Source: 62-47 sp049647485
GTDB taxonomy: Bacteria > Pseudomonadota > Alphaproteobacteria > Rhizobiales > Xanthobacteraceae
NCBI GenBank assembly: GCA_049647485.1
Contig: JBARXT010000175.1
Span: forward strand, 1 to 13,527
Direction: 5' to 3'
Length of the DNA stretch: 13,527 bases
Position numbers and translations under genes: made by a program. Shown here in pieces: positions 1 to 6,545 of this stretch; within the stretch, counting starts at the first letter, position 1; every line of letters begins with the position of its first letter. The notes under the pieces are model-generated. The model saw only the letters and a list, made by a program, of their open reading frames with translations. It was not told the DNA's origin and made no database searches.

Positions 1-289
1 GGGCACGCTGATCATCGACGCCGGCGCCGTCACCGCGCTGCGCGGCGGCGCCAGCCTGCTGCCGGCCGGCGTGGTTCGGGTCGAAGGTCATTTCGCGCGC
101 GGCGATGCCGTGGTGGTGCGCGGCCCCGACACCCACGAAGTCGGCCGCGGCCTCGTTGCCTACGACGCCGAGAACGCCGACATGATCAAGGGCCACTCGT
201 CGTCGGAAGCGGCGCGCATCCTCGGCGTGCACGGCCGGGCCGAGATGATCCATCGCGACGACCTGGTGGTGGGCGCCGGGCCAGCCTAG
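1..289 (+). CDS. proB: Glutamate 5-kinase, C-terminal part (5' end outside window)
   Basis: This is the last 95 codons of ProB, which phosphorylates L-glutamate to gamma-glutamyl phosphate in the first step of proline synthesis. The reading frame is open from base 2 to the TAG at 287-289. The visible part is the end of the kinase and most of the PUA domain: it opens with GTLIIDAGAV, continues with LLPAGVVRVEGHFARGD and GLVAYDAENADMIKG, and closes with the family signature GRAEMIHRDDLV. The catalytic amino-acid-kinase domain is upstream of the window. proA follows on the same strand after a 185-nt gap, so the pair probably works together, although that gap is long for a tight operon. Only the 5' truncation by the window edge is unusual. 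Confidence 0.95.
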   Translation, partial: GTLIIDAGAVTALRGGASLLPAGVVRVEGHFARGDAVVVRGPDTHEVGRGLVAYDAENADMIKGHSSSEAARILGVHGRAEMIHRDDLVVGAGPA

Positions 290-330
290 CCACGAGTCAG
301 CCCGCCGACGCGCAGGACGACCGATCGAAT

Positions 331-434
331 CGGCCTTGCGCGGGCCGTTTGGCGTCAACACATTCGCACCACCGATCGGCCACCGTATGGCCGCAAGAAT
401 CCCAAGGCCTGTCCCCGGCCTCGCGGACCGGGGA
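331..434 (+). other. proB-proA spacer with three potential hairpins
   Basis: The 185-nt spacer holds no gene. Three inverted repeats can be read. CGGCC (331-335) pairs with GGCCG (343-347), followed only by TTT. AGGCC (405-409) pairs with GGCCT (417-421). TCCCCGG (412-418) pairs with CCGGGGA (428-434) across a 9-nt loop. The last two share bases 412-418, so they cannot form together. The last stem ends 19 nt before an ATG at 454 and 40 nt before the preferred proA start. A weak terminator or a structured leader is possible. In GC-rich DNA such repeats also arise by chance, so no function is assigned. Confidence 0.25.
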
Positions 435-474
435 TAGCTGTGCTAGTTGAGCCATGACGAACCGTGGAACCGAG

Positions 475-1767
475 ATGACCGCCCCTCTGAAAGCCGTCGA
501 CAATGACAGCGACCTCGCCGCCCTGATGACCCGGCTAGCGCAGGACGCGCGCGCCGCCGCCAGGGTGCTTGCGCTCGCTCCGGCTGAGCAGAAGAACCGC
601 GCGCTGGAGGCGATGGAGCGGGCGATCCGCGCCAACTGCGCCGAGATTCTCAAGGCCAACGCCGAAGACGTTGCGGACGCGCGCGCGAACGGCGCGACAT
701 CCGCGTTTGTCGATCGTCTCACGCTGACCGAAGCGCGCGTCGCCGCGATGGCCGATGGGCTCGCCGTCGTTCGCGACATCACCGATCCGGTCGGCGCCGT
801 CACCGAGCGCTGGCAGCGCCCCAATGGCATGACCATCGAACGCGTGCGCGTGCCGCTCGGCGTCATCGCGGTGATCTTCGAGAGCCGTCCAAATGTCTGC
901 GCCGATGCCGGCGCGCTGTGTCTCAAGTCCGGCAACGCGGTGATCCTGCGCGGCGGCTCCGACAGTTTTCGTTCGTGCCGCGCGATTCATGCGTGCCTCA
1001 TACAAGGCTTGCGCGAGGCCGCTCTGCCCGAAGCCGCGATCACGTTGGTACCAACGCGTGACCGCGCGGCTGTCGGCCTGTTACTCACCGGGCTGAATGG
1101 CGGCATCGATCTCATCGTGCCGCGTGGCGGCAAGAGCCTGGTCGCGCGCGTCGAGGCGGAAGCGCGCGTGCCGGTGTTCGCGCATCTCGAAGGCATCAAT
1201 CACGTCTACGTCGATCATGCCGCCAAGCTCGACATGGCGAAGTCCATCGTCCTCAACGCCAAGATGCGCCGCCCCGGCGTCTGCGGCGCGGCCGAAACGC
1301 TGTTGATCGAGCGCGCCGCCGCACCGACGCATTTGAAGCCGCTGGTGCAGATCTTGCTTGATTCCGGCTGCGAAGTACGCGGCGACGCTGCGGTTCAGCA
1401 GGCGGACGCGCGCGTCAAGCCCGTGGCAGATGCGGATTGGGACACCGAATACGAAGACGCCATCATCGCCGCCAGGATCGTCGACGACATCGACGATGCC
1501 ATCGTGCATATCGGAAAGCATGGCTCCCATCATACAGAAGCCATCGTCACCGAAGATGCGGCGGCGGCCTCGAAATTCCTCAGCGAAGTCGATGCCGCGA
1601 TCGTGCTGCACAATGCCTCGACGCAGTTTGCCGACGGCGGCGAGTTCGGTTTCGGCGCGGAGATCGGCATCGCCACCGGAAAATTTCATGCGCGCGGCCC
1701 GGTCGGCGCCGAGCAACTGACCACATTCAAATATCGCGTTCACGGCACCGGACAGACGCGGCCGTGA
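475..1767 (+). CDS. proA: Gamma-glutamyl phosphate reductase
   Basis: ProA reduces gamma-glutamyl phosphate with NADPH to glutamate-5-semialdehyde, the second step of proline synthesis, in the cytoplasm. From the ATG at 475 the protein has 430 residues, a normal length. The aldehyde-dehydrogenase fold is complete: ESRPNVCADAGALCLKSGNAVILRGG (residues 136-161, NADPH-binding half), LVPTRDRAAV, and MRRPGVCGAAETLL with the catalytic Cys at about residue 270. The C-terminal half carries DWDTEYEDAIIA and the end motif FGFGAEIGIATGKFHARGPVG. An in-frame ATG at 454 would add MTNRGTE. I chose 475 because family members in related genera, as I recall them, start MTAPLKA, and GTGGAACCGAG lies just upstream. 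It follows proB and precedes nadD. Confidence 0.96.
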   Translation: MTAPLKAVDNDSDLAALMTRLAQDARAAARVLALAPAEQKNRALEAMERAIRANCAEILKANAEDVADARANGATSAFVDRLTLTEARVAAMADGLAVVRDITDPVGAVTERWQRPNGMTIERVRVPLGVIAVIFESRPNVCADAGALCLKSGNAVILRGGSDSFRSCRAIHACLIQGLREAALPEAAITLVPTRDRAAVGLLLTGLNGGIDLIVPRGGKSLVARVEAEARVPVFAHLEGINHVYVDHAAKLDMAKSIVLNAKMRRPGVCGAAETLLIERAAAPTHLKPLVQILLDSGCEVRGDAAVQQADARVKPVADADWDTEYEDAIIAARIVDDIDDAIVHIGKHGSHHTEAIVTEDAAAASKFLSEVDAAIVLHNASTQFADGGEFGFGAEIGIATGKFHARGPVGAEQLTTFKYRVHGTGQTRP

Positions 1768-1797
1768 TCGCTTTCCAGCCGGTGCGCGGAGATTGAA

Positions 1798-2424
1798 TTG
1801 CGAGAGCAGTCCATCGCGCCGTCGCATGCCATTCCGTATCACACCAGTGGGATGCGCATCGGGCTGCTCGGCGGCTCGTTCAATCCGCCGCATGAAGCGC
1901 ATCGCACCATCAGCCTGTTCGCGATGAAGCGGCTGCAACTGGATCGCGTCTGGTGGCTGGTGTCGCCGGGCAATCCGCTGAAGAACGGTTATGGCGCGAA
2001 CGACATCGCCGCACGTGCCGCCGCTGCACGCAAGGTCGCGCATCATCCGCGTATCGACGTCAGTTGTCTCGAAGCTGTCATCGGCACCCGCTACACCGTC
2101 GATACCATCAGCTATCTGCGCCGCCGCTGTATGGGCGCGCGCTTCGTCTGGATCATGGGCGCCGACAATCTCGCGCAATTCCATCGCTGGGATAATTGGC
2201 AGGGCATCGCCGCGGAGGTCCCGATTGCCGTGATCGACCGGCCGCCGCAGAGTTTTCGCGCCCTCGCTGCGCCCGCCGCGCTGGCGCTCGCGCGTGACCG
2301 GTTACCCGAGGATCGGGCACGGCAACTCGCGGACGCCGCGCCGCCAGCCTGGGTGTTCCTGACCGGCATGAAGCTCAGCCTGTCGTCCACCAAGCTGCGG
2401 AACCCGGACGGCACATGGAAGTAA
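1798..2424 (+). CDS. nadD: Nicotinate-nucleotide adenylyltransferase
   Basis: NadD adenylylates nicotinate mononucleotide with ATP to deamido-NAD in NAD synthesis. The 208-residue product carries the nucleotidyltransferase signature GLLGGSFNPPHEAH at residues 22-35, the NMN-pocket stretch WWLVSPGNPLK (52-62), FVWIMGADNLAQFHRW (116-131), and a C-terminal LSSTKLR motif in place of the usual ISST.IR. The start is a TTG at 1798 preceded by GGAG (1787-1790) at 7-nt spacing. This adds an 18-residue N-terminal extension, which close relatives also seem to have. The first ATG, at 1852 (MRIGLLGG), is an alternative that would give 190 residues. The start is 30 nt after the proA stop, consistent with one transcript. 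nadD next to rsfS and rlmH is a widespread bacterial arrangement. Confidence 0.95.
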   Translation: MREQSIAPSHAIPYHTSGMRIGLLGGSFNPPHEAHRTISLFAMKRLQLDRVWWLVSPGNPLKNGYGANDIAARAAAARKVAHHPRIDVSCLEAVIGTRYTVDTISYLRRRCMGARFVWIMGADNLAQFHRWDNWQGIAAEVPIAVIDRPPQSFRALAAPAALALARDRLPEDRARQLADAAPPAWVFLTGMKLSLSSTKLRNPDGTWK

Positions 2425-2474
2425 CCGGAGCTGGAAGCCATGGCCGGAATCAATTGGGTGCGACGACTGGAATA

Positions 2475-2504
2475 TTGAACCCACCCCTCCCACATGCGTA
2501 GTAT
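2475..2504 (+). promoter_or_regulatory. Possible sigma-70 promoter upstream of rsfS
   Basis: TTGAAC (2475-2480) and TAGTAT (2499-2504) are separated by 18 nt. Each matches four of six positions of the TTGACA and TATAAT consensus. The site lies in the 199-nt gap between nadD and rsfS, where an internal promoter for rsfS-rlmH would be expected. This is a pattern match by eye only, and matches of this quality are common. Confidence 0.25.
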
Positions 2505-2510
2505 GTCAAC

Positions 2511-2536
2511 CGGGCGTCCGAGATTCGGGCGTCCGA
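2511..2536 (+). repeat. 11-bp direct repeat, two copies
   Basis: CGGGCGTCCGA occurs at 2511-2521 and again at 2526-2536, separated by GATT, giving a 15-nt period. It lies just downstream of the possible promoter and upstream of the rsfS start region. It could be a tandem protein-binding site in the 5' leader or a small local duplication; nothing in the sequence decides between these. Confidence 0.5.
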
Positions 2537-2623
2537 CACAGCGAAAGGAAATGGTCCCTGACCGTATCTGTCCTGTCCTCATCCGCCTCGCCCAAGAAGC
2601 GGATATCGTCAGCGCCCGCCGCG

Positions 2624-2992
2624 GTGTTGAAGGCGCGGCCTGATGTCGAGCAATCCCTCAAAATCATTCTCGCACGCCTCGACGACATGAAGGCGGAAGA
2701 GACTGTCAGCATCGACCTGCGCGGCAAATCCTCCGTGTCGGACTACATGGTCGTGACCACCGGCCGGGCCAACCGGCACGTCGGCGCGATCGCGGAGAAT
2801 GTCGTGAAGGCGCTGAAAGACAGTGGCGTTCCCAACATCCATGTCGAAGGCCTGACCAATTGCGATTGGGTGCTGATCGATTCCGGGGATGTCATCGTCC
2901 ACGTCTTCCGGCCTGAGGTCCGCGAGTTCTACAACCTGGAGCGGTTGTGGACCCAAGGTCCGAAAGGCGCGACGGCCGCGAAGAAAGCCTGA
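2624..2992 (+). CDS. rsfS: Ribosomal silencing factor RsfS
   Basis: RsfS (Iojap/YbeB family) binds ribosomal protein uL14 on the 50S subunit and blocks subunit joining under poor nutrition. The 122-residue product shows the whole domain: DYMVVTTGRANRHVGAIAENVVKALK, VEGLTNCDWVLIDSGDVIVHVFRPEVREFYNLERLW. The start is uncertain. The annotated GTG at 2624 has no visible ribosome binding site. The frame stays open upstream and reads LTVSVLSSSASPKKRISSAPAA, a plausible N-terminal tail. Upstream, AAGGA (2545-2549) lies 1 nt before an ATG at 2551, which is one base out of frame with rsfS, and 8 nt before an in-frame CTG at 2558. A longer protein is therefore possible, either from a CTG start or if one base is surplus between 2551 and 2624. 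Confidence 0.9.
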   Translation: MLKARPDVEQSLKIILARLDDMKAEETVSIDLRGKSSVSDYMVVTTGRANRHVGAIAENVVKALKDSGVPNIHVEGLTNCDWVLIDSGDVIVHVFRPEVREFYNLERLWTQGPKGATAAKKA

Positions 2993-3081
2993 TCGTGATT
3001 GCGGTCGGCCATGACGATCGGATCGCCGCCGGGTCGGCGTGAGGGTTTCGGTTGCGGCCGAGAATCTGATAGGCCGCATCG

Positions 3082-3564
3082 ATGCGGATCATGGTGATTG
3101 CAATCGGCCGCTTGAAGCAGGGGCCGGAACGGGAACTGGCGGATCGCTATGCGACGCGGTTCGACGATGCCGGGCGCAAGCTGGGGTTTCGCGGCCTCGA
3201 TATGCGCGAGATTCCCGAGAGCCGCGCACGCGATGCCGCGACCCGGATCGCCGAGGAAGCCGCCGCTATCGCCGCGCTGATTCCGGAGAAATCCGCTCTC
3301 GTCACGCTCGACGAGCATGGCGAAAGCATCGACAGTTCCAGTTTCGCGCGGCATCTTGGCCGCTGGCGGGACGAATCGGTCGTCAACACTATTTTCGTAA
3401 TTGGTGGAGCGGACGGACTTTCGCCTGAATTGCAGCGCAAGGCCAAGCTCCGACTGGCGTTTGGCAGAGCCACCTGGCCACATCAGTTGGTTCGCGTGCT
3501 GCTGCTGGAGCAATTCTATCGGGCCGCGACCATTTTGGCGGGCCACCCATACCACCGCGCCTAG
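3082..3564 (+). CDS. rlmH: 23S rRNA (pseudouridine-1915-N3) methyltransferase
   Basis: RlmH, a small SPOUT-fold enzyme, methylates pseudouridine 1915 of 23S rRNA in assembled 70S ribosomes using S-adenosylmethionine. The product has 160 residues, close to the 155 of E. coli. Visible motifs are the N-terminal strand IMVIAIGRLKQGPE, LVTLDEHGESIDSSSFA in the middle, and the AdoMet knot FVIGGADGLSPELQRKA near residues 110-126. The C-terminal signature PHQLVRVLLLEQFYRAATILAGHPYHRA forms the end of the trefoil knot, and the protein stops right after the conserved YHR. The ATG at 3082 gives MRIMVIAIGRL, as expected; an ATG at 3091 is a shorter alternative. It lies 89 nt after rsfS, a common partnership of two ribosome-acting proteins. 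Confidence 0.96.
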   Translation: MRIMVIAIGRLKQGPERELADRYATRFDDAGRKLGFRGLDMREIPESRARDAATRIAEEAAAIAALIPEKSALVTLDEHGESIDSSSFARHLGRWRDESVVNTIFVIGGADGLSPELQRKAKLRLAFGRATWPHQLVRVLLLEQFYRAATILAGHPYHRA

Positions 3565-3589
3565 ATCGCGATGATTTGGATCGAACCTG

Positions 3590-5011
3590 ATGCAAGGTCA
3601 TGAATGCGATCGATCCAATAGTTCAGAGCGCGCCGTGATTCGAAAATCGTTTCGCGCGGTGCAGCTTCATGCCTTGACCGCCGTTCTTCTCGCGACCGGC
3701 GCCAATGGCGCATGGCCATCTCTCGCACCCGCGCAGACCCCGGCTCCGACACCCGCCGCGGCCACACCGACCGCCGCAACGACGACGCCCTCCGCCGACG
3801 ACATCAAGCAACGCGCGCAGGAGCTTGAAGCCGCACGCGCGCGACAGAAAGACGCCGCCGAACTGCAGGAAAAGCTCAAGGCCGAGATCGCCGCCATCGG
3901 TCAGGATCGCAGCAAACTCAATCAGGAGCTGATCGATATCGCGGCCAAGGTGCGAAGTGTCGAAGGCCGTATCGCCGACGCGGAAGCCCGCCTTGTCGAT
4001 CTCGACACCCGCGAACAGACGATCCGTGGCTCGCTGCAATCGCGCCGTTCGGAAATCGTCGAAGTGCTGGCGGCCTTGCAGCGTGCGGGACGTCGCGCAC
4101 CGCCTGCGTTGCTGGTGAGCCCGGAAGACGCGCTTCAATCGCTGCGCACCGCAATCATGCTGGGCGCGGTCGTGCCGGAGATGCGCGCGCGATCCGTCAA
4201 GCTCGTCACCGATCTCAGCGAGTTGGTGACGTTGCGCAAGACCATCGCCACCGAGCGCGATCAACTGGCGGTGGATCGCGACGGATTGCGGGTCGACCAG
4301 ACCCGTCTCGCCTCGCTGGTCGACGAGCGACAGAAACAACAAAGCGCGGTCGAGCAGAACATGCAGACCGAGGCCGCGCGCGCGCTCGAACTTTCCCGCA
4401 AGGTCGACGACCTGCAAAGCCTGATCGCCAAGATGGAGCAAGACCTTCAAAGCGCGGCGAAGGCAGCGGCGGCAGCCAAGGCCGCAACCGAAAAGGCCGC
4501 CGCGGCGGCAGCGAGCGGTAAGCCCAATCTCGCGGCCCTGAAGGATCCCGGCCGGCTCAGCCCGGCGGTCGCCTTTGCTTCGGCCAAGGGGCTTCTGACG
4601 CTACCGGTTAACGGCACCCGAATCCGCGACTACGGCGGCCCAAACGGGGCCGGAGGAAACGAAAAGGGCATTTCCCTGGCGACCCGCGCTGGCGCACAAG
4701 TCACAACACCGTGTGATGGCTGGGTTGTCTATGCCGGGCCGTTCCGCAGCTACGGACAACTCTTGATCCTGAATGCGGGGGGCGGGTATCATGTGTTGAT
4801 CGCTGGGATGGAACGCATTTCGGTCAATATCGGTCAGTTCGTGTTGACGGGTGAACCGATCGCGACCATGGGAACGACATCCCGGATTGCTTCCATTCTC
4901 GCGACCAGCGTGAGCCGGCCCGTTCTTTACGTCGAGTTCCGTAAGGACGGAACTCCTATCGACCCTGGCCCATGGTGGGCCGCAAATGAAGGCGAAAAGG
5001 TTCGCGGATGA
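3590..5011 (+). CDS. EnvC-like murein hydrolase activator, degenerate LytM (M23) domain
   Basis: This is a periplasmic coiled-coil protein of the EnvC family, which activates cell-wall amidases at division sites (Caulobacter LdpF is a family member). From the ATG at 3590 it has 473 residues. Residues 16-49 look like a signal peptide (IRKSFR, then a hydrophobic run to LAPAQ). A Pro/Ala/Thr linker follows, then two coiled-coil stretches (about 70-165 and 200-295) flanking APPALLVSPEDALQSLRTAIMLGAVVPEMRA, typical of EnvC. An Ala-rich run precedes a LytM domain at about 330-465. The metal-binding residues of active M23 peptidases are missing: the HxxxD position reads EKGIS and the HxHFE position reads VLYVEFR. 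The domain is therefore predicted to bind or activate rather than cut. An in-frame GTG at 3635 (VIRKSFRAV) would place the signal peptide at the very N-terminus and may be the true start. The stop overlaps the ctpA start. Confidence 0.9.
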   Translation: MQGHECDRSNSSERAVIRKSFRAVQLHALTAVLLATGANGAWPSLAPAQTPAPTPAAATPTAATTTPSADDIKQRAQELEAARARQKDAAELQEKLKAEIAAIGQDRSKLNQELIDIAAKVRSVEGRIADAEARLVDLDTREQTIRGSLQSRRSEIVEVLAALQRAGRRAPPALLVSPEDALQSLRTAIMLGAVVPEMRARSVKLVTDLSELVTLRKTIATERDQLAVDRDGLRVDQTRLASLVDERQKQQSAVEQNMQTEAARALELSRKVDDLQSLIAKMEQDLQSAAKAAAAAKAATEKAAAAAASGKPNLAALKDPGRLSPAVAFASAKGLLTLPVNGTRIRDYGGPNGAGGNEKGISLATRAGAQVTTPCDGWVVYAGPFRSYGQLLILNAGGGYHVLIAGMERISVNIGQFVLTGEPIATMGTTSRIASILATSVSRPVLYVEFRKDGTPIDPGPWWAANEGEKVRG

Positions 5012-6372
5012 TGCGCAAAACCTCTGTAATGCTTCTCGGTGTCGCAGCCGGCGCCGCATTGACGCTGTTCGTGACCCAACCGCGATCGATGCTAATGGGA
5101 TCGAGCGCGCGCGCTGCCACGTCCGACACCTATCGCCAGCTCAATCTGTTCGGCGACGTGTTCGAGCGCGTCCGCTCCGACTATGTCGAGAAGCCGGACG
5201 ACAGCAAGTTGATCGAGTCCGCCATCAGCGGAATGCTGACCGGGCTCGACCCGCATTCAAGCTACATGGATGCGAAGAGCTTCAAGGACATGCAGGTGCA
5301 GACCCGCGGTGAGTTCGGCGGGCTCGGCATCGAAGTCACCATGGAGGACGGCCTGATCAAGGTCGTCTCGCCGATCGACGATACGCCTGCGTCCAAGGCC
5401 GGCATCCAGGCCAATGACATCATCACCACGCTCGACGACGAAGCGGTGCAGGGCCTAACCCTCAACCAGGCCGTCGACAAGATGCGCGGCCCGGTCAACA
5501 CCAAGATCAAGCTGAAGATCATCCGCAAGGGCCAGGACAACCCGATCGAAGTGACGCTGGTGCGCGACAACATCCGCGTCCGATCGGTGCGTGCCCGTGT
5601 CGAGAGCAACGACATCGCCTACATCCGCATCACCACCTTCAACGAGCAGACTACCGAAGGGCTGAAGCGCGAGATCGCGTCGCTGACCAAGCAGATCGGC
5701 GAAGACAAGCTGAAGGGCTTTATCCTCGATCTGCGCAACAATCCCGGCGGCCTGCTCGAAGAAGCCGTGACCGTGTCGGATGCGTTCCTCGAGCGCGGCG
5801 AAATCGTTTCGACACGCGGCCGCAATGCCGAGGAAACCCAGCGTCGCGTGGCGCGGGCGGGCGACCTCACTAAGGGCAAGAAGCTGATCGTACTGATCAA
5901 CGGCGGCTCGGCCTCGGCGTCGGAAATCGTCGCCGGCGCATTGCAGGACCACAAGCGCGCAACGTTGATCGGGACGCGCTCGTTCGGCAAGGGATCGGTG
6001 CAGACCATCATTCCGCTCGGCTCCGGCAACGGCGCGCTAAGGCTGACCACGGCGCGTTACTTCACGCCGTCCGGCAAATCGATCCAGGCCAAGGGCATTA
6101 CCCCGGACATCGAGGTGTTGCAGGACGTGCCGGACGACCTGAAGTCGCGGACCGACACCAAGGGCGAGGCCTCGCTGCGCGGCCACCTCAAGGGCGACGC
6201 CGGCAAGGAGCAGACCGGCTCGCAGTCCTACGTGCCGCCGGATGCCAAGGACGACAAGGCGCTGAAGATGGCCGATGACCTGCTGCACGGCATCAAGGTC
6301 GAGGCACAGGCTCCGGGCGACAAAGCCGCGGTCGACAAGCCCGCCAACGACAAGGCCAAGGCGGCCAATTGA
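5008..6372 (+). CDS. ctpA: Carboxy-terminal processing protease, S41 family
   Basis: This is a periplasmic S41A protease of 454 residues that trims C-termini of envelope proteins through a Ser/Lys dyad. Residues 1-36 form a signal peptide or anchor ending in SSARA. A tail-specific-protease N-domain (LNLFGDVFERVRSDYVEKP, SAISGMLTGLDPHSSYM) is followed by a PDZ domain at about 97-180 (FGGLGIEV, PASKAGIQANDIITTLDD). The core holds GFILDLRNNPGGLL, then GGSASASEIVAG with the catalytic Ser at 303 and Glu at 306, and SFGKGSVQT with the Lys at 328. The tail after residue 380 is hydrophilic and rich in Lys, Asp and Ala. The ATG at 5008 overlaps the envC-like stop as ATGA, implying translational coupling; a second ATG follows at 5011. 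Pairing an amidase activator with a Ctp protease suggests joint control of wall hydrolysis, but the substrate cannot be read from sequence. Confidence 0.95.
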   Translation: MMRKTSVMLLGVAAGAALTLFVTQPRSMLMGSSARAATSDTYRQLNLFGDVFERVRSDYVEKPDDSKLIESAISGMLTGLDPHSSYMDAKSFKDMQVQTRGEFGGLGIEVTMEDGLIKVVSPIDDTPASKAGIQANDIITTLDDEAVQGLTLNQAVDKMRGPVNTKIKLKIIRKGQDNPIEVTLVRDNIRVRSVRARVESNDIAYIRITTFNEQTTEGLKREIASLTKQIGEDKLKGFILDLRNNPGGLLEEAVTVSDAFLERGEIVSTRGRNAEETQRRVARAGDLTKGKKLIVLINGGSASASEIVAGALQDHKRATLIGTRSFGKGSVQTIIPLGSGNGALRLTTARYFTPSGKSIQAKGITPDIEVLQDVPDDLKSRTDTKGEASLRGHLKGDAGKEQTGSQSYVPPDAKDDKALKMADDLLHGIKVEAQAPGDKAAVDKPANDKAKAAN

Positions 6373-6408
6373 GGCAGCTCGTCGATCCATAATAATACCA
6401 GCGATTTC

Positions 6409-6439
6409 CGGGCGGCCTGCGGGCCGCCCGTTCCATTTT
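6409..6439 (+). terminator. Rho-independent terminator after ctpA
   Basis: A perfect 9-bp GC stem, CGGGCGGCC (6409-6417) with GGCCGCCCG (6422-6430), closes on a TGCG loop and is followed by TTCCATTTT. It begins 36 nt after the ctpA stop and marks the end of the upstream transcript before the deacetylase gene. Confidence 0.8.
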
Positions 6440-6545
6440 GATCGGTTCGTTCGCCTCCTTGCGGCGGCCGGATGTCCGCGATGGCAACCCTCCGTGGTAA
6501 GGTCGCTGCGGCTGATTCGCGGGAGGCCGGCAGGAGGCCACGGCA

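Noticed and set aside
468..472. GGAAC on the + strand just before proA
   Set aside because: There is no -10 element at the required spacing, and the motif overlaps the proA translation start region.
1081..2184. Long open frame on the - strand (367 codons) opposite proA and nadD
   Set aside because: It is antisense to two conserved enzymes, has no family resemblance, and shows the composition of a shadow frame.
2440..2478. 12-codon ORF (MAGINWVRRLEY) just after nadD, preceded by a GGAG and a GGAA
   Set aside because: It is too short to support, contains no run of regulatory codons, and no alternative hairpins suggest a leader peptide.
3623..4450. Open frame on the - strand (275 codons) opposite the EnvC-like gene
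   Set aside because: It is the antisense reading of a repetitive coiled-coil gene and resembles no protein family.
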